This document shows, one piece after another, positions 1 through 11,009 of a stretch of 56,600 bases of DNA. The translations under genes were made by a program, and so were the position numbers. Origin of the DNA: Sedimenticola selenatireducens DSM 17993 (GTDB lineage Bacteria > Pseudomonadota > Gammaproteobacteria > Chromatiales > Chromatiaceae). How positions within the stretch are numbered: position 1 is the stretch's first letter; every line of letters begins with the position of its first letter. The notes beneath the pieces were generated by a model. It worked only from the letters and a program-made list of their open reading frames with translations. It ran no database searches and was not told the DNA's origin. The stretch covers positions 1 through 56,600 of the forward strand of contig NZ_ATZE01000015.1 in assembly GCF_000428045.1 (NCBI RefSeq). Direction: 5' to 3'.

Positions 1-2
1 TT

Positions 3-251
3 CATGTTCACTTTACGCCCACAAGTGCTTCTTGGTTGAATATGGTGGAGCGGTTTTTCAGAGATCTTTCTGAGCGGCAGCTGCGGCGCGGCATCTTTTG
101 CAGTGTCGCCGAGCTTGAGAAGGCGGTGATGGATTACATCAGCAAGCACAATGAATCTCCTGCTCCCTTCATTTGGACGAAGTCGGCAAACGATATTCTT
201 GAGAAAGTTAAACGTGGACGTCAAACGCTTGATAAGTTACAAAGCGTTTGA
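3..251 (+). mobile_element. IS630-family transposase, C-terminal part (cut by window edge)
   Basis: The frame is open from base 3 and reads HVHFTPTSASWLN followed by MVERFFRDLSERQ, then a C-terminal helix-rich stretch with WTKSANDILEKVKRGR. This is the end of a DDE transposase of the IS630/Tc1 type; the Glu in NMVERFF is in the position of the third catalytic acid. The first Asp and most of the catalytic core would lie left of the window, so I cannot tell whether the gene is intact. It stops at 249-251, shortly before an IS200-type element, so two insertion sequences sit side by side next to the truncated defence operon. Confidence 0.85.
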
Positions 252-283
252 CGGGGTACACTAGAAGCCGGTGGGTTAGTAAT

Positions 284-320
284 ACGGACTGAAAGTCCGG
301 ATACGGGTCAATAGACCCGT
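284..320. repeat. Two hairpins at the tnpA-3' end of the IS200/IS605-type element
   Basis: CGGACT-GAA-AGTCCG (285-299) and ACGGGTC-AATA-GACCCGT (303-320) are perfect small hairpins; the second ends at the tnpA stop codon. Subterminal hairpins at both ends are the substrate of single-strand HUH transposases, and one of these may also act as the tnpA terminator. Confidence 0.6.
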
Positions 321-749
321 TTAGCCTTCTGTCCGAAAATTATCATCAACCTTAGGCTCAAAATGATGTTCCAAATATTCTTTTATCATCTCTTCCGTCA
401 ATTCCCCAGAAGTGACACAAAAATAGCCTCTCGCCCAGAAATGCCTTCCCCAATAGCGTCGCTTTAGCTCTGGATAGAGTTCAAAAAGCTTCGACGAACT
501 ACGTCCCTTAATACGCCGCATAATCTCACTGGGCGCCATATTTGGAGGGGCTGAGACAAGAATATGAACATGGTCCTTACTCACCACACCTTTTAAAATC
601 TCAATTTCAAAAGCATTGCAAGTTTGTCGGATCAATTCACGCAACTTCAAACCTACCTCGCCTACAAGTAGCTGGTACCTGTACTTCGTAACAAATACAA
701 AGTGATAACGAATCTTATACTTCGTATGACTACCGTACCGATATTCCAT
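321..749 (-). mobile_element. tnpA: IS200/IS605-family Y1 (HUH) transposase TnpA
   Basis: A 142-aa protein, the usual TnpA length. It opens with the family pattern RYHFVFVTKYRYQ and has the HUH metal-binding motif in VSKDHVHILVSAP. The nucleophilic Tyr is in EEMIKEYLEHH near the C-terminus. It acts on single-stranded DNA by recognising hairpins at the element ends, and hairpins flank the gene here at 285-320 and 798-813. No tnpB accompanies it, so it is IS200-like. The start ATG at 749 follows a GGTGAGAAG ribosome site. It lies immediately beyond the 3' end of jetC, where jetD would be expected. Confidence 0.9.
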
Positions 750-797
750 CTTCTCACCACCATCATTTTTGGAATCTCAGTATCTCAGATAAATCTG

Positions 798-813
798 ACC
801 GCCTAAAGGCGGT
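798..813. repeat. Hairpin at the other end of the IS200/IS605-type element
   Basis: ACCGCC-TAAA-GGCGGT, followed by GGTTTTAA. This short GC stem with TAAA loop is typical of the end hairpin of IS200/IS605 elements. With 284-320 it suggests that the element spans roughly 280-820; exact cleavage sites cannot be set by eye. Confidence 0.65.
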
Positions 814-918
814 GGTTTTAACCTTTTCTCGAGACGAATAAATCATATTATGGAGCGGCCCCCTCGACCGCGATTGATACGCGACGCAACGCCAAGCCCT
901 TCACACCCCCCCAAAAGC

Positions 919-3900
919 TCAATCCGCCACCGCAAATTCCTGCATAAAATCCAGCTCAGCCTGGTGATAGACATTGCGTCGATGATTGGCCCAAAGCGTC
1001 TTGATACGCTCCTGATTACACCGTTTCCGGTCCACCAGCACGCGGGTTCGCAACTCGCCCCGCAGCGCCTCACTCGGCACTTTGGCGAATACAAACTCAT
1101 GGCTGATCAGGTCCATGTAGGGGCCGCACTTGCTGGTGGGCATGATGAACAGCAGTTGCAGACCAAGTCTGCCGGTCAGGTAGTCGATCACCTCCCGCGA
1201 GCGGGTTTCGTCCATTTTGGAGAACGCCTCGTCCACCAGCACCATGCGCAGGTGGGTACTGCCCTCGGCAAAACGGAAGGCGGAGGTGATGGCCGCGGAG
1301 CGGATGATGTAGGCCGGCGTCTCCAACTGGCCGCCCGAGCCGGTGCCGTACTCACTGAGGGGAATCGGCGGCTTGCCCTCGACCTCCTTGTAGATCTCGT
1401 AGCGGCGGTAGTTGCGATAATCGGCAATCCGCTCCAGATCGCGCATCGCCCGCTGCTCATCCTCGTCCAGCAGCATCGCCATCAGATCGTTTAGCACCTT
1501 GCGCGACTTTTCCGACAACTCCACCTCAAACAGGGTTGCTTCATCACCCAGCAGCGGGTTTTTCACCACCTCCTGGAAGAAACGGGCGTAGTCCCGGTAC
1601 TCCGGTATCCAATCACTGTCGAAACGGAAGGTCTCCCGGTCGGCCCCGAAGTGGTGATGTTGCAGTTCCCGGTTCAGCTGTTCGATCTGGCGTTTGCCGT
1701 CATTCAGCGCCTGATGGATGGTGTGACAGAGGTGAGTGACGAAGGCATTGTTGAAGGCCCCTTTCAGCTCACTAAGCTGCTGGTGCTTCTCCACCAGGAT
1801 ATTGTTTTTCAATATGTTATAGACCCGGTCGAGTTCCCGCTGCAGCTGACAGATAGCGCGGAACAGGGCGGCGTCGTAATCGCCCGTAAAATCGGGATAG
1901 ATGATGGTATCCGCCGGACGGCAGTGCTGGTTATGCGCCTTGACCTCATCCTCCGCCCGGCGCTGGGCCAGCTGCAATTCCTTTTCCAGTTCATGACGAT
2001 AGTTACGGGCGATAGCGACATCCAGATCACGCGCTTCCTCATCCGCCACCTGCAACCGTGCCTCGACATCGAAATCAGGCCAGGTTGTCGCCAGCTCCTG
2101 CAGAGCCGCTTCACATTCATCCAGCCGCTCCCGGTTCTGCTCCTGCAGATCACTCAGCGCCTTGAGCTGTTTGTCGATACTCTCCAGACTGGAGCGGATC
2201 TCGCCAAGTTTTTCATGCAGCCCACCCTTCTTCGTTTCCAGCTCCAGCTGCTCCGCCTTCAGTGTCTGCAAGCGCGACTCCAGATCCTGATGCCCGGTCA
2301 GATCGAGCTGGCCCAGCAGTCCATCGATCTGACCGATCTCACGATGGGTCTCCACAATGGCATGCAGGTCATCGGCATAGCGGACAACACGCAGCCGGTC
2401 CACGGCCTGCAGCAGACGGCTGATCTGCTGCAACCGGTCATTGGCCTGATGCCACTCCAACTCGACACCGGAGAGCTCCAGCAGCTTGGCCTGCAATGCC
2501 CGCTCACGCGCGGCCGCGCCAAACACCAGATCGCTGTCCGGCAGATCGCATCGCCACATGCTGTAACCGCCAGATCCCATACCCTGTTCGGTGATACCCC
2601 GGCGAGTCATGCGCAGCGCCTCGGCAGAGTCCACGCGCACTACCGTGCCAAAACTGGCGGTCAGATAGGCGCGGGCCACGGCGTGGCTGAACCCCAGCAC
2701 ATGGATGATAGATTGGGGATCAAGGCTCGTGCGCGCCACATCCCTGGCGGCCTTGGCTCCCTGAATGACCCGCGCCCGGTTGTCCCGCCCCGGCAGTCCC
2801 CTGACGATCCCAATGGCTTCGGCCTCGAAGTCCGCCTCCACCAGAATAGAGAAGCGTGTCCCGCCCAGATAACCCTCGATGGCCGATTGCCAGCGGGGAT
2901 CTTTCACCTCCACGTGGTCGCAGAGGACCCGGGGATCAGCCGCCGGACAGTATTGACGGATCGCCCTCAGTGCCCGCTCCACGTAGGCCGGATAGTTGGC
3001 CTGATTGGCATTCAGCCGTTCGATCTCCAACTGCTTCTGACGTCGCTGCTCGGTCAACTGTTGATAGCGTGCACGGTGACTGTGCAGCTGCGCGGCCAAC
3101 TGCTCTCTCGGCGGTTCGTCTGCCTCGCTACCGCGCCAGAAGCCGTGCCAGCGGTTGTGTGCCTGCTGCAGGGATTGCACCTGCTCCAGTTCGGCGACCA
3201 GCGCCGGCATGGCACCGGAAAAGTCCCGCTGCACCAGATGGTGTAACTCCCGCACCACCTGTCGGGCAGTACCGCTTACCTCCCGGGCCAGCGCCTCGGT
3301 CTCCAGGCTGGTGATCCCCGATTGCCCATCCAGCAGGGTGGCATCGCCAAGTGCCTCGGCGATCTCCTGACTGGCCCGGATGTTCTCCGCCACCCGCTGG
3401 TCTTCGGCCAGCACCGATTGCGTCTGTTGTACCAGACGGACATCAAGCTGATTGCGCTGTTTCTCCAGCTCATCCTTCTGTCGCAGGGATTGCACCCCCT
3501 GTCGCTGCGCCTCCAGGTTGATCCGCCGGTCATGCACCAGCTCCGCCTGCCGCTCCAGCTGGGCGATCTCCTGTTCCGTCTCTTGCTGTGTCTGACGCCG
3601 GGTCTGCTGGCGCTGCTTGCCGCGCAGATAGTCGGCCTGGCGGGTCTGATACTCGGCCTGGGCCAGAGTGTAATCGAGTACGTTCAGTGAGCTCCACTGC
3701 TCGATATAGAGCTGTGTCTGCTCACCGGCCCGGCGCAGCGTCTCCATTGACGTCAGCAGGTTGGCCGCATCCCGCTCCATGTGGTGGATGGTTTTGAGCT
3801 GGCTGGAAACCGAACGCACCGCCTCGCCGAATCCTTCTGTTCCAGGATCTCATCCGCCACAAAGCGGTTGATCCCCTTGATCGGCTTATAGGACATGAAA

Positions 3901-4556
3901 CGGGAAAAGGCGCGGGCGGCGGCAATCGCCTCAGTCTCGGTGACCGCATCCGATTTGCCGCGCAAGGCGCCATAGAGGCGACGCAGATAGGCTTTTTTGG
4001 TCTCGTACTTTTCCACCCGGCGCTTACCGAACTCGCCGATCAGCAGGGTCTGCAGATCCGGTAGCGGGACGACGTAGCGACCGGCGCTGTCGCTGCGTAC
4101 GAAGTGCGACTGACCAAGCGTCTCGCCGCTGATAATAAAAAACTGCGCGTCATCCTGGCGCGCCACCCCGTTGCCGCCGGCGCTATCCAGCCAGGCCCGC
4201 ACCGCGATCACCGCGGTGAAAGGTTCGCCGCTCTCGCCCTGGGTGGGGTGAAACACCGCCGCCAGATAACCATCGGTGGGATCAAGCCGGGCATAACTGC
4301 CGTCATCACAGCCCAGTACGTAGGAGGCCAGGGTGCGCACCCGCTTGCCGCCGCGGCCACGCTGGGTGGTCTCATCCTGGCCCGGATTGTACTGGAACAG
4401 GTTTTCATGGGCCGCGGTCATCACCGTCTGGATGGCGTCCGCCGCCGTGGTCTTGCCGGAGCCGTTACCACCGGAGAAGAGATTGACCGGGCCGAAATCA
4501 AATTCCAGGTTGGGGATATTGTCCCAGTTGATATAGACAAACTGCTTAAGAAACAT
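919..4556 (-). pseudogene. jetC: JetC/MksB-type SMC ATPase, disrupted by a one-base frameshift
   Basis: This is the SMC-like ATPase of a Wadjet/MksBEF condensin. The start chosen is [13 protein letters not shown] at 4556, overlapping the jetB 3' end by 11 bp. Walker A is GGNGSGKTT at residues 29-37. Long Gln/Glu/Arg-rich coiled coils fill the middle. The signature region (GTGSGGQLETP) and Walker B (LRMVLVDEAF) are near the C-terminus. The frame breaks near 3829: the N-terminal frame reads ILEQKD-SARRC, while adding one base gives ILEQKD-FGEAVRSVSSQLK, which joins smoothly to the second frame. Repaired length is about 1212 aa. Possible causes are real inactivation, an assembly error or, less likely, recoding. 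After the stop there is only about 80 bp before the IS200-type DNA. Confidence 0.85.
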
Positions 4557-5226
4557 CTTCTGCCTCGACCGGGTCGGTTTGCGGTAGCCCCTGCTCCAGG
4601 GCCGTGAGCGCCTCATCAGTGACAAAGGTGACAATCATGGGATGAATCCGCATCCACGCCTCGCCGCTCTCCATCTCCTCATCCTGACGGTACTCGATCA
4701 GCCGCAACTGGCGCAGCCGGTTGAATACCCGTTTGCGCTCCACGATCTTGTCCGGCAACGAGCGACCCAGCAGATTGCGCATGGCAATCGCCAGGGACTC
4801 CACCGACTCCAGCACATAGCCGTGCTCATCCAGCTGGCCCTCGCGAAGCGCCTTGTCATACTGCAGCCGCAGCACCAGCAACAGCGCCACCTCATCCTGG
4901 CGCAGGCGCGCCCGCAATCCACCGGCGAAGGCCGCTTCCGGTCCATCCTCCATACCCGGCACGCTGGCACCCGGGGGATAGAGCCGCAGGTAGGCAAAAC
5001 GGCGGTCATGGAACAGGCTGACACCGATCACATCCAGATACTCCCCGACCAGGGATTCAATGCGCAGATAGCGGTCATAGAGCTGTTGCTCGGTCTGACT
5101 CTCAGCACGGCACAGCACCCCGTAATTGAGCAACCGCAGGAGTAGTTCACGGAACTCCTGCAACGTCACCCCCGCTGTTTCCAGCGCCTCACCCAGTGCT
5201 TCGCTCAGCATGTGTCTCTCGTTCAA
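4546..5226 (-). CDS. jetB: JetB/MksE-type condensin subunit
   Basis: A 226-aa MukE-like protein that would bind the JetA kleisin and help load the SMC dimer. Family features are the winged-helix-like opening ([17 protein letters not shown]), the [26 protein letters not shown] segment read in parts, and a closing region with the bias of DUF4194/DUF6063-type proteins. It overlaps jetA by 38 bp at the start used (an internal ATG lies at 5211) and jetC by 11 bp, so the three genes are translationally coupled. Assignment rests on family resemblance plus gene order between jetA and jetC. Confidence 0.75.
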   Translation of the reverse strand: MNERHMLSEALGEALETAGVTLQEFRELLLRLLNYGVLCRAESQTEQQLYDRYLRIESLVGEYLDVIGVSLFHDRRFAYLRLYPPGASVPGMEDGPEAAFAGGLRARLRQDEVALLLVLRLQYDKALREGQLDEHGYVLESVESLAIAMRNLLGRSLPDKIVERKRVFNRLRQLRLIEYRQDEEMESGEAWMRIHPMIVTFVTDEALTALEQGLPQTDPVEAEDVS

Positions 5227-6643
5227 TCAGTTCAATTGTAAATTCGTCACAGGCATGAAAGTATTCACTGCCGACCCGGTTATCGGTAGGCGTTACGCGA
5301 AAGGCAAACTCGCCATCCCCCAGTGCGCCAACTTCGATTGCGTGGGCACTCATCAGCAGTTCACGGGCGTCCCGCACCGGCAACTGCTGGCTCTTGATCC
5401 GGTGCCCTTCACACAGTGCCTGAACCAGGTAGTCACGCTGCCCCTGGCTGTTAAAGGTGAATGCCAGGTCCACCGCTGTCTGGACAAACAGCGCCTTACG
5501 CGAAGCCCGGTCGTCGCCGGGTTCCTCTTCAACCGCTGTATTCACCAGCCGGAGTCGCCGTCCCTGGTGCAGCCGGATACTGTCGGGGTCTACAAAGCCC
5601 ATATCCATCACCGACAGGACCTTTCCCACCCCTGACAGAGCCTTCGTCTGATCTGCTTCCGAGGCTTGGCGCAACTGTTCACACAGGGCAAACAGCCGGT
5701 TCTGACCGGATGCCCCGGTATAACTGAGCTGACGCATGATGATATCGGCGCGGCGGGTAAAGCCGTTCAGCGCCTGGCGCAGAGCCGGGAGCATGATAGC
5801 CGAGGCGTTGTGCATACGGGTCTCGATACCATCCAGAATCAGCAGATAGACCGAACGACCGACATGCTCGATCAGCTCCGGCGCTGCCCGGCGCAGCTCC
5901 CGCTCCGCCTGGGCCTTGAACTCCCGACGCTTGCGCCGTGCCTTGCCGATCAGCTCGCTGATCTCATCGCGGTATTTCTCTACCGAATCGGCTGACAGCC
6001 GAATCGACAGATCCGGCATGAAGCGCTTCTCCATGAAGTCGAAAAACTCATCCGAGGCGCGCTGCACCACCTGTTGCGCCTCGACCTCTCTGACCAGCTG
6101 ACGCTTGCGCTCATCCAGCTCGGCAATCACATCGGAAAAATCAGAGATAATCCGCTCCGAATACTCGAAGGCATCCAGCAGATCGTACACCTCGCCCTTG
6201 TCGAGAAACGACTGCAATGCATTGCGGGTGTTGCGGGTATTGCGGTGGCGGGTACGGAAGCGGCCGCCGGCCGCCTCCACCATCGGCTGCGTGAACAGGC
6301 GGCCATGACGGGTAAAGGCGTAGGTGCTCTGCATGGTCGCCTCGTCCATCTGGCGTTCCAGCCAGCCATACTCCAGCAGCTGATTGAGTATCCAGTTGGC
6401 CTGTTCGCGCTGGGAGCGGACCGGCGCCTGGTAGACTTCGGCCTCATCCTCATCCAGCACCGGGCTGCGGGCGATCGCCTCCTCCAGGATTTCGATCACC
6501 TGCTCGCGATTAAAACTGCGGCTGTAGTCGGCCAGCGAACCGTAAAGACGGGCGTAGAAGGTGCTGAGGCAGTCCAGCACCTGACCCCGGTATTTTCCGT
6601 TTAGCGGTCGAAAAAAGTGTTCCCGGTCTTCTGAGAAGAACAC
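5189..6643 (-). CDS. jetA: JetA/MksF-type kleisin subunit of a Wadjet-like condensin
   Basis: A 484-aa protein opening [19 protein letters not shown], the pattern of the JetA family (former DUF5716) and MksF kleisins. An N-terminal winged-helix region (about 1-130) includes [18 protein letters not shown], followed by a long helical middle ([33 protein letters not shown]). Kleisins bridge the two SMC heads; in Wadjet systems the complex extrudes plasmid DNA loops that JetD cuts. The start is GTG at 6643 without a convincing Shine-Dalgarno. It begins inside a hairpin that looks like the tRNA-Ser terminator. First gene of jetABC; jetD was not found. Confidence 0.8.
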   Translation of the reverse strand: MFFSEDREHFFRPLNGKYRGQVLDCLSTFYARLYGSLADYSRSFNREQVIEILEEAIARSPVLDEDEAEVYQAPVRSQREQANWILNQLLEYGWLERQMDEATMQSTYAFTRHGRLFTQPMVEAAGGRFRTRHRNTRNTRNALQSFLDKGEVYDLLDAFEYSERIISDFSDVIAELDERKRQLVREVEAQQVVQRASDEFFDFMEKRFMPDLSIRLSADSVEKYRDEISELIGKARRKRREFKAQAERELRRAAPELIEHVGRSVYLLILDGIETRMHNASAIMLPALRQALNGFTRRADIIMRQLSYTGASGQNRLFALCEQLRQASEADQTKALSGVGKVLSVMDMGFVDPDSIRLHQGRRLRLVNTAVEEEPGDDRASRKALFVQTAVDLAFTFNSQGQRDYLVQALCEGHRIKSQQLPVRDARELLMSAHAIEVGALGDGEFAFRVTPTDNRVGSEYFHACDEFTIELIERETHAERSTG

Positions 6644-6645
6644 TT
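6611..6645 (-). terminator. Intrinsic terminator-like hairpin overlapping the jetA start
   Basis: On the minus strand AAGTGTTC pairs with GAACACTT (6638-6645 with 6615-6622, 15-nt loop) and is followed by six T. It lies about 110 nt beyond the tRNA-Ser 3' end, so it is a plausible tRNA terminator. It also contains the GTG start and first codons of jetA, so termination there would block jetA transcripts read from the tRNA promoter. Confidence 0.5.
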
Positions 6646-6750
6646 AGCGGGTCCCCGAGATCCGGGATATGAGGAACTTCATGGCAGGAGGGTGCGTCTT
6701 CACACTTTACTCTCGATTTGCGAACCTTGACGCACTGTTCCTGATTAATT

Positions 6751-6840
6751 TGGCGGAGAGGGTGGGAGTCGAACCCACGGACCCCGCAAGGGGTCACTTG
6801 ATTTCGAGTCAAGCCCATTCGGCCACTCTGGCACCTCTCC
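6751..6840 (-). tRNA. tRNA-Ser (anticodon CGA), CCA encoded
   Basis: The minus strand reads GGAGAGG (acceptor), the D-arm GCCAGAGTGGCCGAATGGGC, then anticodon stem-loop CTTGA-CTCGAAA-TCAAG with anticodon CGA. A long variable arm (GACCCC-TTGC-GGGGTC) typical of serine tRNA follows, then the T-arm GTGGGTTCGACTCCCAC, the acceptor 3' side, discriminator G and encoded CCA. It decodes UCG. Upstream (higher coordinates) are tandem repeats containing fragments of this same gene. Confidence 0.95.
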
Positions 6841-7207
6841 AAATTCTGTGCGGCTGAACAACGGCGCTCCGCACCGTCGAGTCAAGCCCATGACTCCGGG
6901 CATCCTGCCCTTCGCCCTTCGGGTCGCCCTGCGGGCGTTAAAATCGCTCCCGGCGATTTTTGCGGCCACTCTGGCACCTCTCCAATTCTGTGCGGCTTAA
7001 CAACGGCGCTTCGCACCGTCGAGTCAAGCCCATGACTCCGGGCTTCCTGCCCTTCGCCCTTCGGGTCGCCCTGCGGGCGTTAAAATCGCTCCCGGCGATT
7101 TTTGCGGCCACTCTGGCACCTCTCCAATTCTGTGCGGCTTAACAACGGCGCTTCGCACCGTCGAGTCAAGCCCATGACTCCGGGCTTCCTGCCCTTCGCC
7201 CTTCGGG
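6841..7207. repeat. 142-bp tandem repeats (two and a half copies) containing tRNA-Ser 5' fragments
   Basis: The landmark TGTGCGGCT recurs at 6847, 6989 and 7131, a period of exactly 142 bp. Each complete unit contains a copy of the tRNA acceptor/D-arm start (6964-6983 and 7106-7125 match 6821-6840) and a piece matching the D-arm 3' side and anticodon stem (TCGAGTCAAGCCCAT). A roughly 70-bp insert with the hairpin AAAATCGC-TCCCG-GCGATTTT lies between the two pieces. The third copy ends near 7207. The units lie directly 5' of the tRNA, in its leader. No protein coding is credible; open frames across them are tRNA-like DNA read as protein. Confidence 0.9.
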
Positions 7208-7420
7208 CTGCTATTCTATCCAACTCTTCAGCCCCTGACAGCAGCGGGCGCCTATTATCACCAAACCGGCATCCCATGACAAACAATAAAGCCAAGCCAA
7301 AACAATCTGATAGCCGCGATTTCGCGATACCGTTAAGCTGCTCTAGAATAGACGCTCGATTGTACACTAATTGAACCGGTCGTTAACCTCGCAAAGGCGT
7401 TAAAAGGTATCCTGCAAGGC

Positions 7421-8809
7421 ATGCGCACTCTCTGGATCCTGACACTGAGCCTGCTGCTCTCCAGCTGCAGCATACCCAAGCCTCTGATCGAACGCATCAA
7501 GGAGGAGGGCCAGCTGATCGTGATCACCCGCAACAACCCGGCCACCTATATTCAGGACAAGGAGAAGACCCGCGGTCTGGAGTATGAGCTGGTTGAACAA
7601 TTCGCGGGGGAACTGGGAGTCCAGGTCAAGTATGTGATTCCCAACAGCTTTGACGAGATCCTGCCAGCAGTGGTGCGCGGTGAAGCCCATTTCGCTGCCG
7701 CCGGCCTGACGGTCACCAATAACCGGGAGCTGGCGGTCAGGTTTACTCCGGAGTATCAAACAGTCACCTCCCAGCTGGTCTATAAAGCCGGAAATCAACG
7801 ACCGAAAAATATCACCGATACAATTGACGGCGTGCTGGAAGTGATGGCTGGCAGCAGCCATGAAGAGAAACTCAAGGGGTTGGCAACTGAACACCCGGAC
7901 CTGAACTGGACCGCGCAACGCGCAGTGGAAAGCACCGAACTGCTGAACCTGGTCTATGAGGGACTGATCGATTACACCATTGCCAATTCCAATGAAGTGG
8001 CTCTGAGCCGCCGCTTTCATCCCGAACTGCAGGTCGCCTTCGAACTGGGCGAAGAGATGCCGGTGGCCTGGGCCTTTCCCCATGCAGAGGACAACAGTCT
8101 CTACAAAGCCGCCAAGGCCTTCATCAGGCGCATCAAGGAAGACGGCTCCCTGGAACAGTTGCTGGAACGCTATTACGGCTATGTGGAGAAATTGGGATTT
8201 GTCGACAATCGCACCTTTGCCCGACATATGGCACAGCGCCTGCCACCGCTGATTCCACTATTCAAGCAGGCCGCCGAACAGAACGACATGGACTGGCAAC
8301 TGCTGGCCGCCATCGGCTATCAGGAGTCACACTGGAATCCCAAGGCGGTCTCCCCCACCGGAGTGAAAGGAATCATGATGCTGACCTCTGCCACGGCAAA
8401 ACAGATGGGCGTGGAGGATCGCACCGACACTGCCCAGAGCATCAGCGGCGGCGCACGTTATCTGCGCCGGGTGGAGAAGAAGCTCCCCGAGCGCATTCAG
8501 GAGCCGGACCGCACCTGGATGGCCCTGGCTGGCTACAATGTGGGATTCGGTCACCTGGAGGATGCCCGCATCCTGACCCAGCGCAACGGGGGTGACCCGG
8601 ACAAGTGGTCAGACGTGAAACAGCACCTGCCGCTATTAACCCAAAAGAAATACTATAAAACCGTTAGACACGGCTTTGCCCGGGGCAAGGAGCCGGTTCA
8701 TTACGTGGACAATATCCGCAGCTATTACGACCTGCTGGTGTGGCACAACCGCAAGCAGAAGAAACAGACCATTCAGGCAGTGATCACCACGGTACCGGCG
8801 ATATTGTGA
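7421..8809 (+). CDS. mltF: Membrane-bound lytic murein transglycosylase F
   Basis: A 462-aa lipoprotein: the signal ends in the lipobox LLSSC (Cys16), so it is anchored at the outer membrane facing the periplasm. Residues about 30-265 are a periplasmic-binding-protein (SBP_bac_3) domain starting EGQLIVITRNNPATY. The C-terminal SLT domain has the catalytic Glu in AIGYQESHWNP and the motifs GVKGIMMLT and LAGYNVGFGH. It cleaves peptidoglycan between MurNAc and GlcNAc with 1,6-anhydro product formation. Length and domain order match standard MltF. It is monocistronic, convergent with tadA. Confidence 0.95.
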   Translation: MRTLWILTLSLLLSSCSIPKPLIERIKEEGQLIVITRNNPATYIQDKEKTRGLEYELVEQFAGELGVQVKYVIPNSFDEILPAVVRGEAHFAAAGLTVTNNRELAVRFTPEYQTVTSQLVYKAGNQRPKNITDTIDGVLEVMAGSSHEEKLKGLATEHPDLNWTAQRAVESTELLNLVYEGLIDYTIANSNEVALSRRFHPELQVAFELGEEMPVAWAFPHAEDNSLYKAAKAFIRRIKEDGSLEQLLERYYGYVEKLGFVDNRTFARHMAQRLPPLIPLFKQAAEQNDMDWQLLAAIGYQESHWNPKAVSPTGVKGIMMLTSATAKQMGVEDRTDTAQSISGGARYLRRVEKKLPERIQEPDRTWMALAGYNVGFGHLEDARILTQRNGGDPDKWSDVKQHLPLLTQKKYYKTVRHGFARGKEPVHYVDNIRSYYDLLVWHNRKQKKQTIQAVITTVPAIL

Positions 8810-8930
8810 GACTGCTGCTGTTCAACACCGCAGGCCGGACCTAAAGGCAGCACGTGGGAATGGTGGCACTATTCGCCGCCAGGAAGCCTTGATCCCAAGC
8901 GGCCCGCCATACCCCCGATGCTGCGCTAAT

Positions 8931-9820
<890 letters not shown>

Positions 9821-11005
9821 ATGGCAAATATCATTCTACTCGGTACTCGCAAAGGTACTGTCTTGTTTGACCGTACCAATTCCACTTGGCAGCCTCGACC
9901 GATCTCGCACCAGGGAGTCCCGGTTTGTTACGCCGCGTGTGATCCCCGGGATGGTACGTTATGGGCGTCCCTGGATCATGGTCACTGGGGGCCCAAGCTG
10001 TCGCGCTCGCAGGACGGCGGTGCAACCTGGGAAGATATGCCACCAATAAAGTACCCGGAGGGCGCCCGCTACATCGTCAAGTATCTGCCTACACCGGATT
10101 TTGATCCGACATCACCCGAGGGGCAACCGGAATACCGGGACGCCACTGTGTTCAAGATCTGGAATATCGCATTTGGCAGTACGGACCAGCCTGGCAGGCT
10201 GTATGCCGGCACGATTCCAGGTGGTCTGTTCATCAGCAATGATGGTGGTATGAACTGGGAGCTCAACCGCCCCCTCTGGAACCACGAAAGTCGCGGCGGT
10301 GACCTGTTTAATGGAGACGCCACCAGCGAGAATCGCTGGCAAGGTTCACCGGCCAGCGTTGACTACGGTGTTTTCGAACCTGGCATTCATTCCATCATCG
10401 TTGACCCGCGCGACCCCGCGCATATCCATGTAGCAGCCTCAACAGCCGGTGTCATTGAGACCGGCGATGGCGGCCAGACCTGGGCAGGTCGCAACAAGGG
10501 CATGCTGATGGACTATTTACCGAATCCTGAAGCCGAGTGGGGCCACGACCCCCATTTTGTGACCGGCTGCCCCGACCAGCCGGATCATCTCTGGCAGCAA
10601 AATCACTGTGGTGTATTTTTCAGTGACGATGGGGCGCGAACCTGGAGAAAAGTCAGTCTGCCGGATGCCGGCGTGCATTTTGGCTTCCCGATTGCGGTGG
10701 ATGAACATGACGGACGCACGGCATGGGTGGTACCCGCACGTGGGGATTCAGAGCGCATGGCCATTGGCGGGGGTCTCAGTGTCTCGCGAACCACGGATGG
10801 CGGACGTTCCTGGCAATCGTTTCGTAATGGCCTGCCGCAACAGAACGCTTACGACATCGTCTTGAGACACGCCCTCGATGTGGCCGGCGACTGTCTCTGT
10901 TTTGGCAGTACGACCGGCAACGTCTACCTGTCGGAAGACCGTGGTGAAACCTGGCGCTGCCTGGGTAACAACCTGCCGCCGGTCTATTCTGTGCGATTCG
11001 GTTGA
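9821..11005 (+). CDS. Asp-box (BNR/sialidase-like) beta-propeller protein
   Basis: A 394-aa protein with no obvious signal peptide. At least six Asp-box motifs (S-x-D-x-G-x-T-W type) occur along it: SQDGGATW, SNDGGMNW, TGDGGQTW, SDDGARTW, TTDGGRSW and SEDRGETW. These are the beta-hairpin turns of sialidase/VPS10-like propellers, which also occur in many non-hydrolytic proteins, so enzymatic activity cannot be claimed. It is followed after 4 bp by a MoaD/ThiS-type protein, and the two are surely co-transcribed. The pairing recalls annotated pairs of exo-sialidase-like and MoaD-like proteins in other bacteria, for which I know no established function. Confidence 0.8.
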   Translation: MANIILLGTRKGTVLFDRTNSTWQPRPISHQGVPVCYAACDPRDGTLWASLDHGHWGPKLSRSQDGGATWEDMPPIKYPEGARYIVKYLPTPDFDPTSPEGQPEYRDATVFKIWNIAFGSTDQPGRLYAGTIPGGLFISNDGGMNWELNRPLWNHESRGGDLFNGDATSENRWQGSPASVDYGVFEPGIHSIIVDPRDPAHIHVAASTAGVIETGDGGQTWAGRNKGMLMDYLPNPEAEWGHDPHFVTGCPDQPDHLWQQNHCGVFFSDDGARTWRKVSLPDAGVHFGFPIAVDEHDGRTAWVVPARGDSERMAIGGGLSVSRTTDGGRSWQSFRNGLPQQNAYDIVLRHALDVAGDCLCFGSTTGNVYLSEDRGETWRCLGNNLPPVYSVRFG

Positions 11006-11009
11006 CGCC

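Noticed and set aside
1651..3246. Long plus-strand open frame (531 codons) opposite jetC
   Set aside because: It is antisense to the coiled-coil region of jetC; its Leu/Gln-rich composition is that of reverse-read coiled coil. No ribosome site and no family pattern.
6841..7207. CRISPR array at the 142-bp tandem repeats
   Set aside because: Repeats are tandem without unique spacers, contain tRNA pieces, and no cas gene is present. No CRISPR array was seen elsewhere in the window.
6510..7367. Open frames across the tRNA and its repeats
   Set aside because: They translate tRNA sequence (ERCQSGR... type peptides); tRNA structure explains the region.
9821..11005. Calling the Asp-box protein a sialidase
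   Set aside because: Asp boxes mark propeller structure, not catalysis; I see no Arg triad or Tyr/Glu pair that would support sialidase activity.
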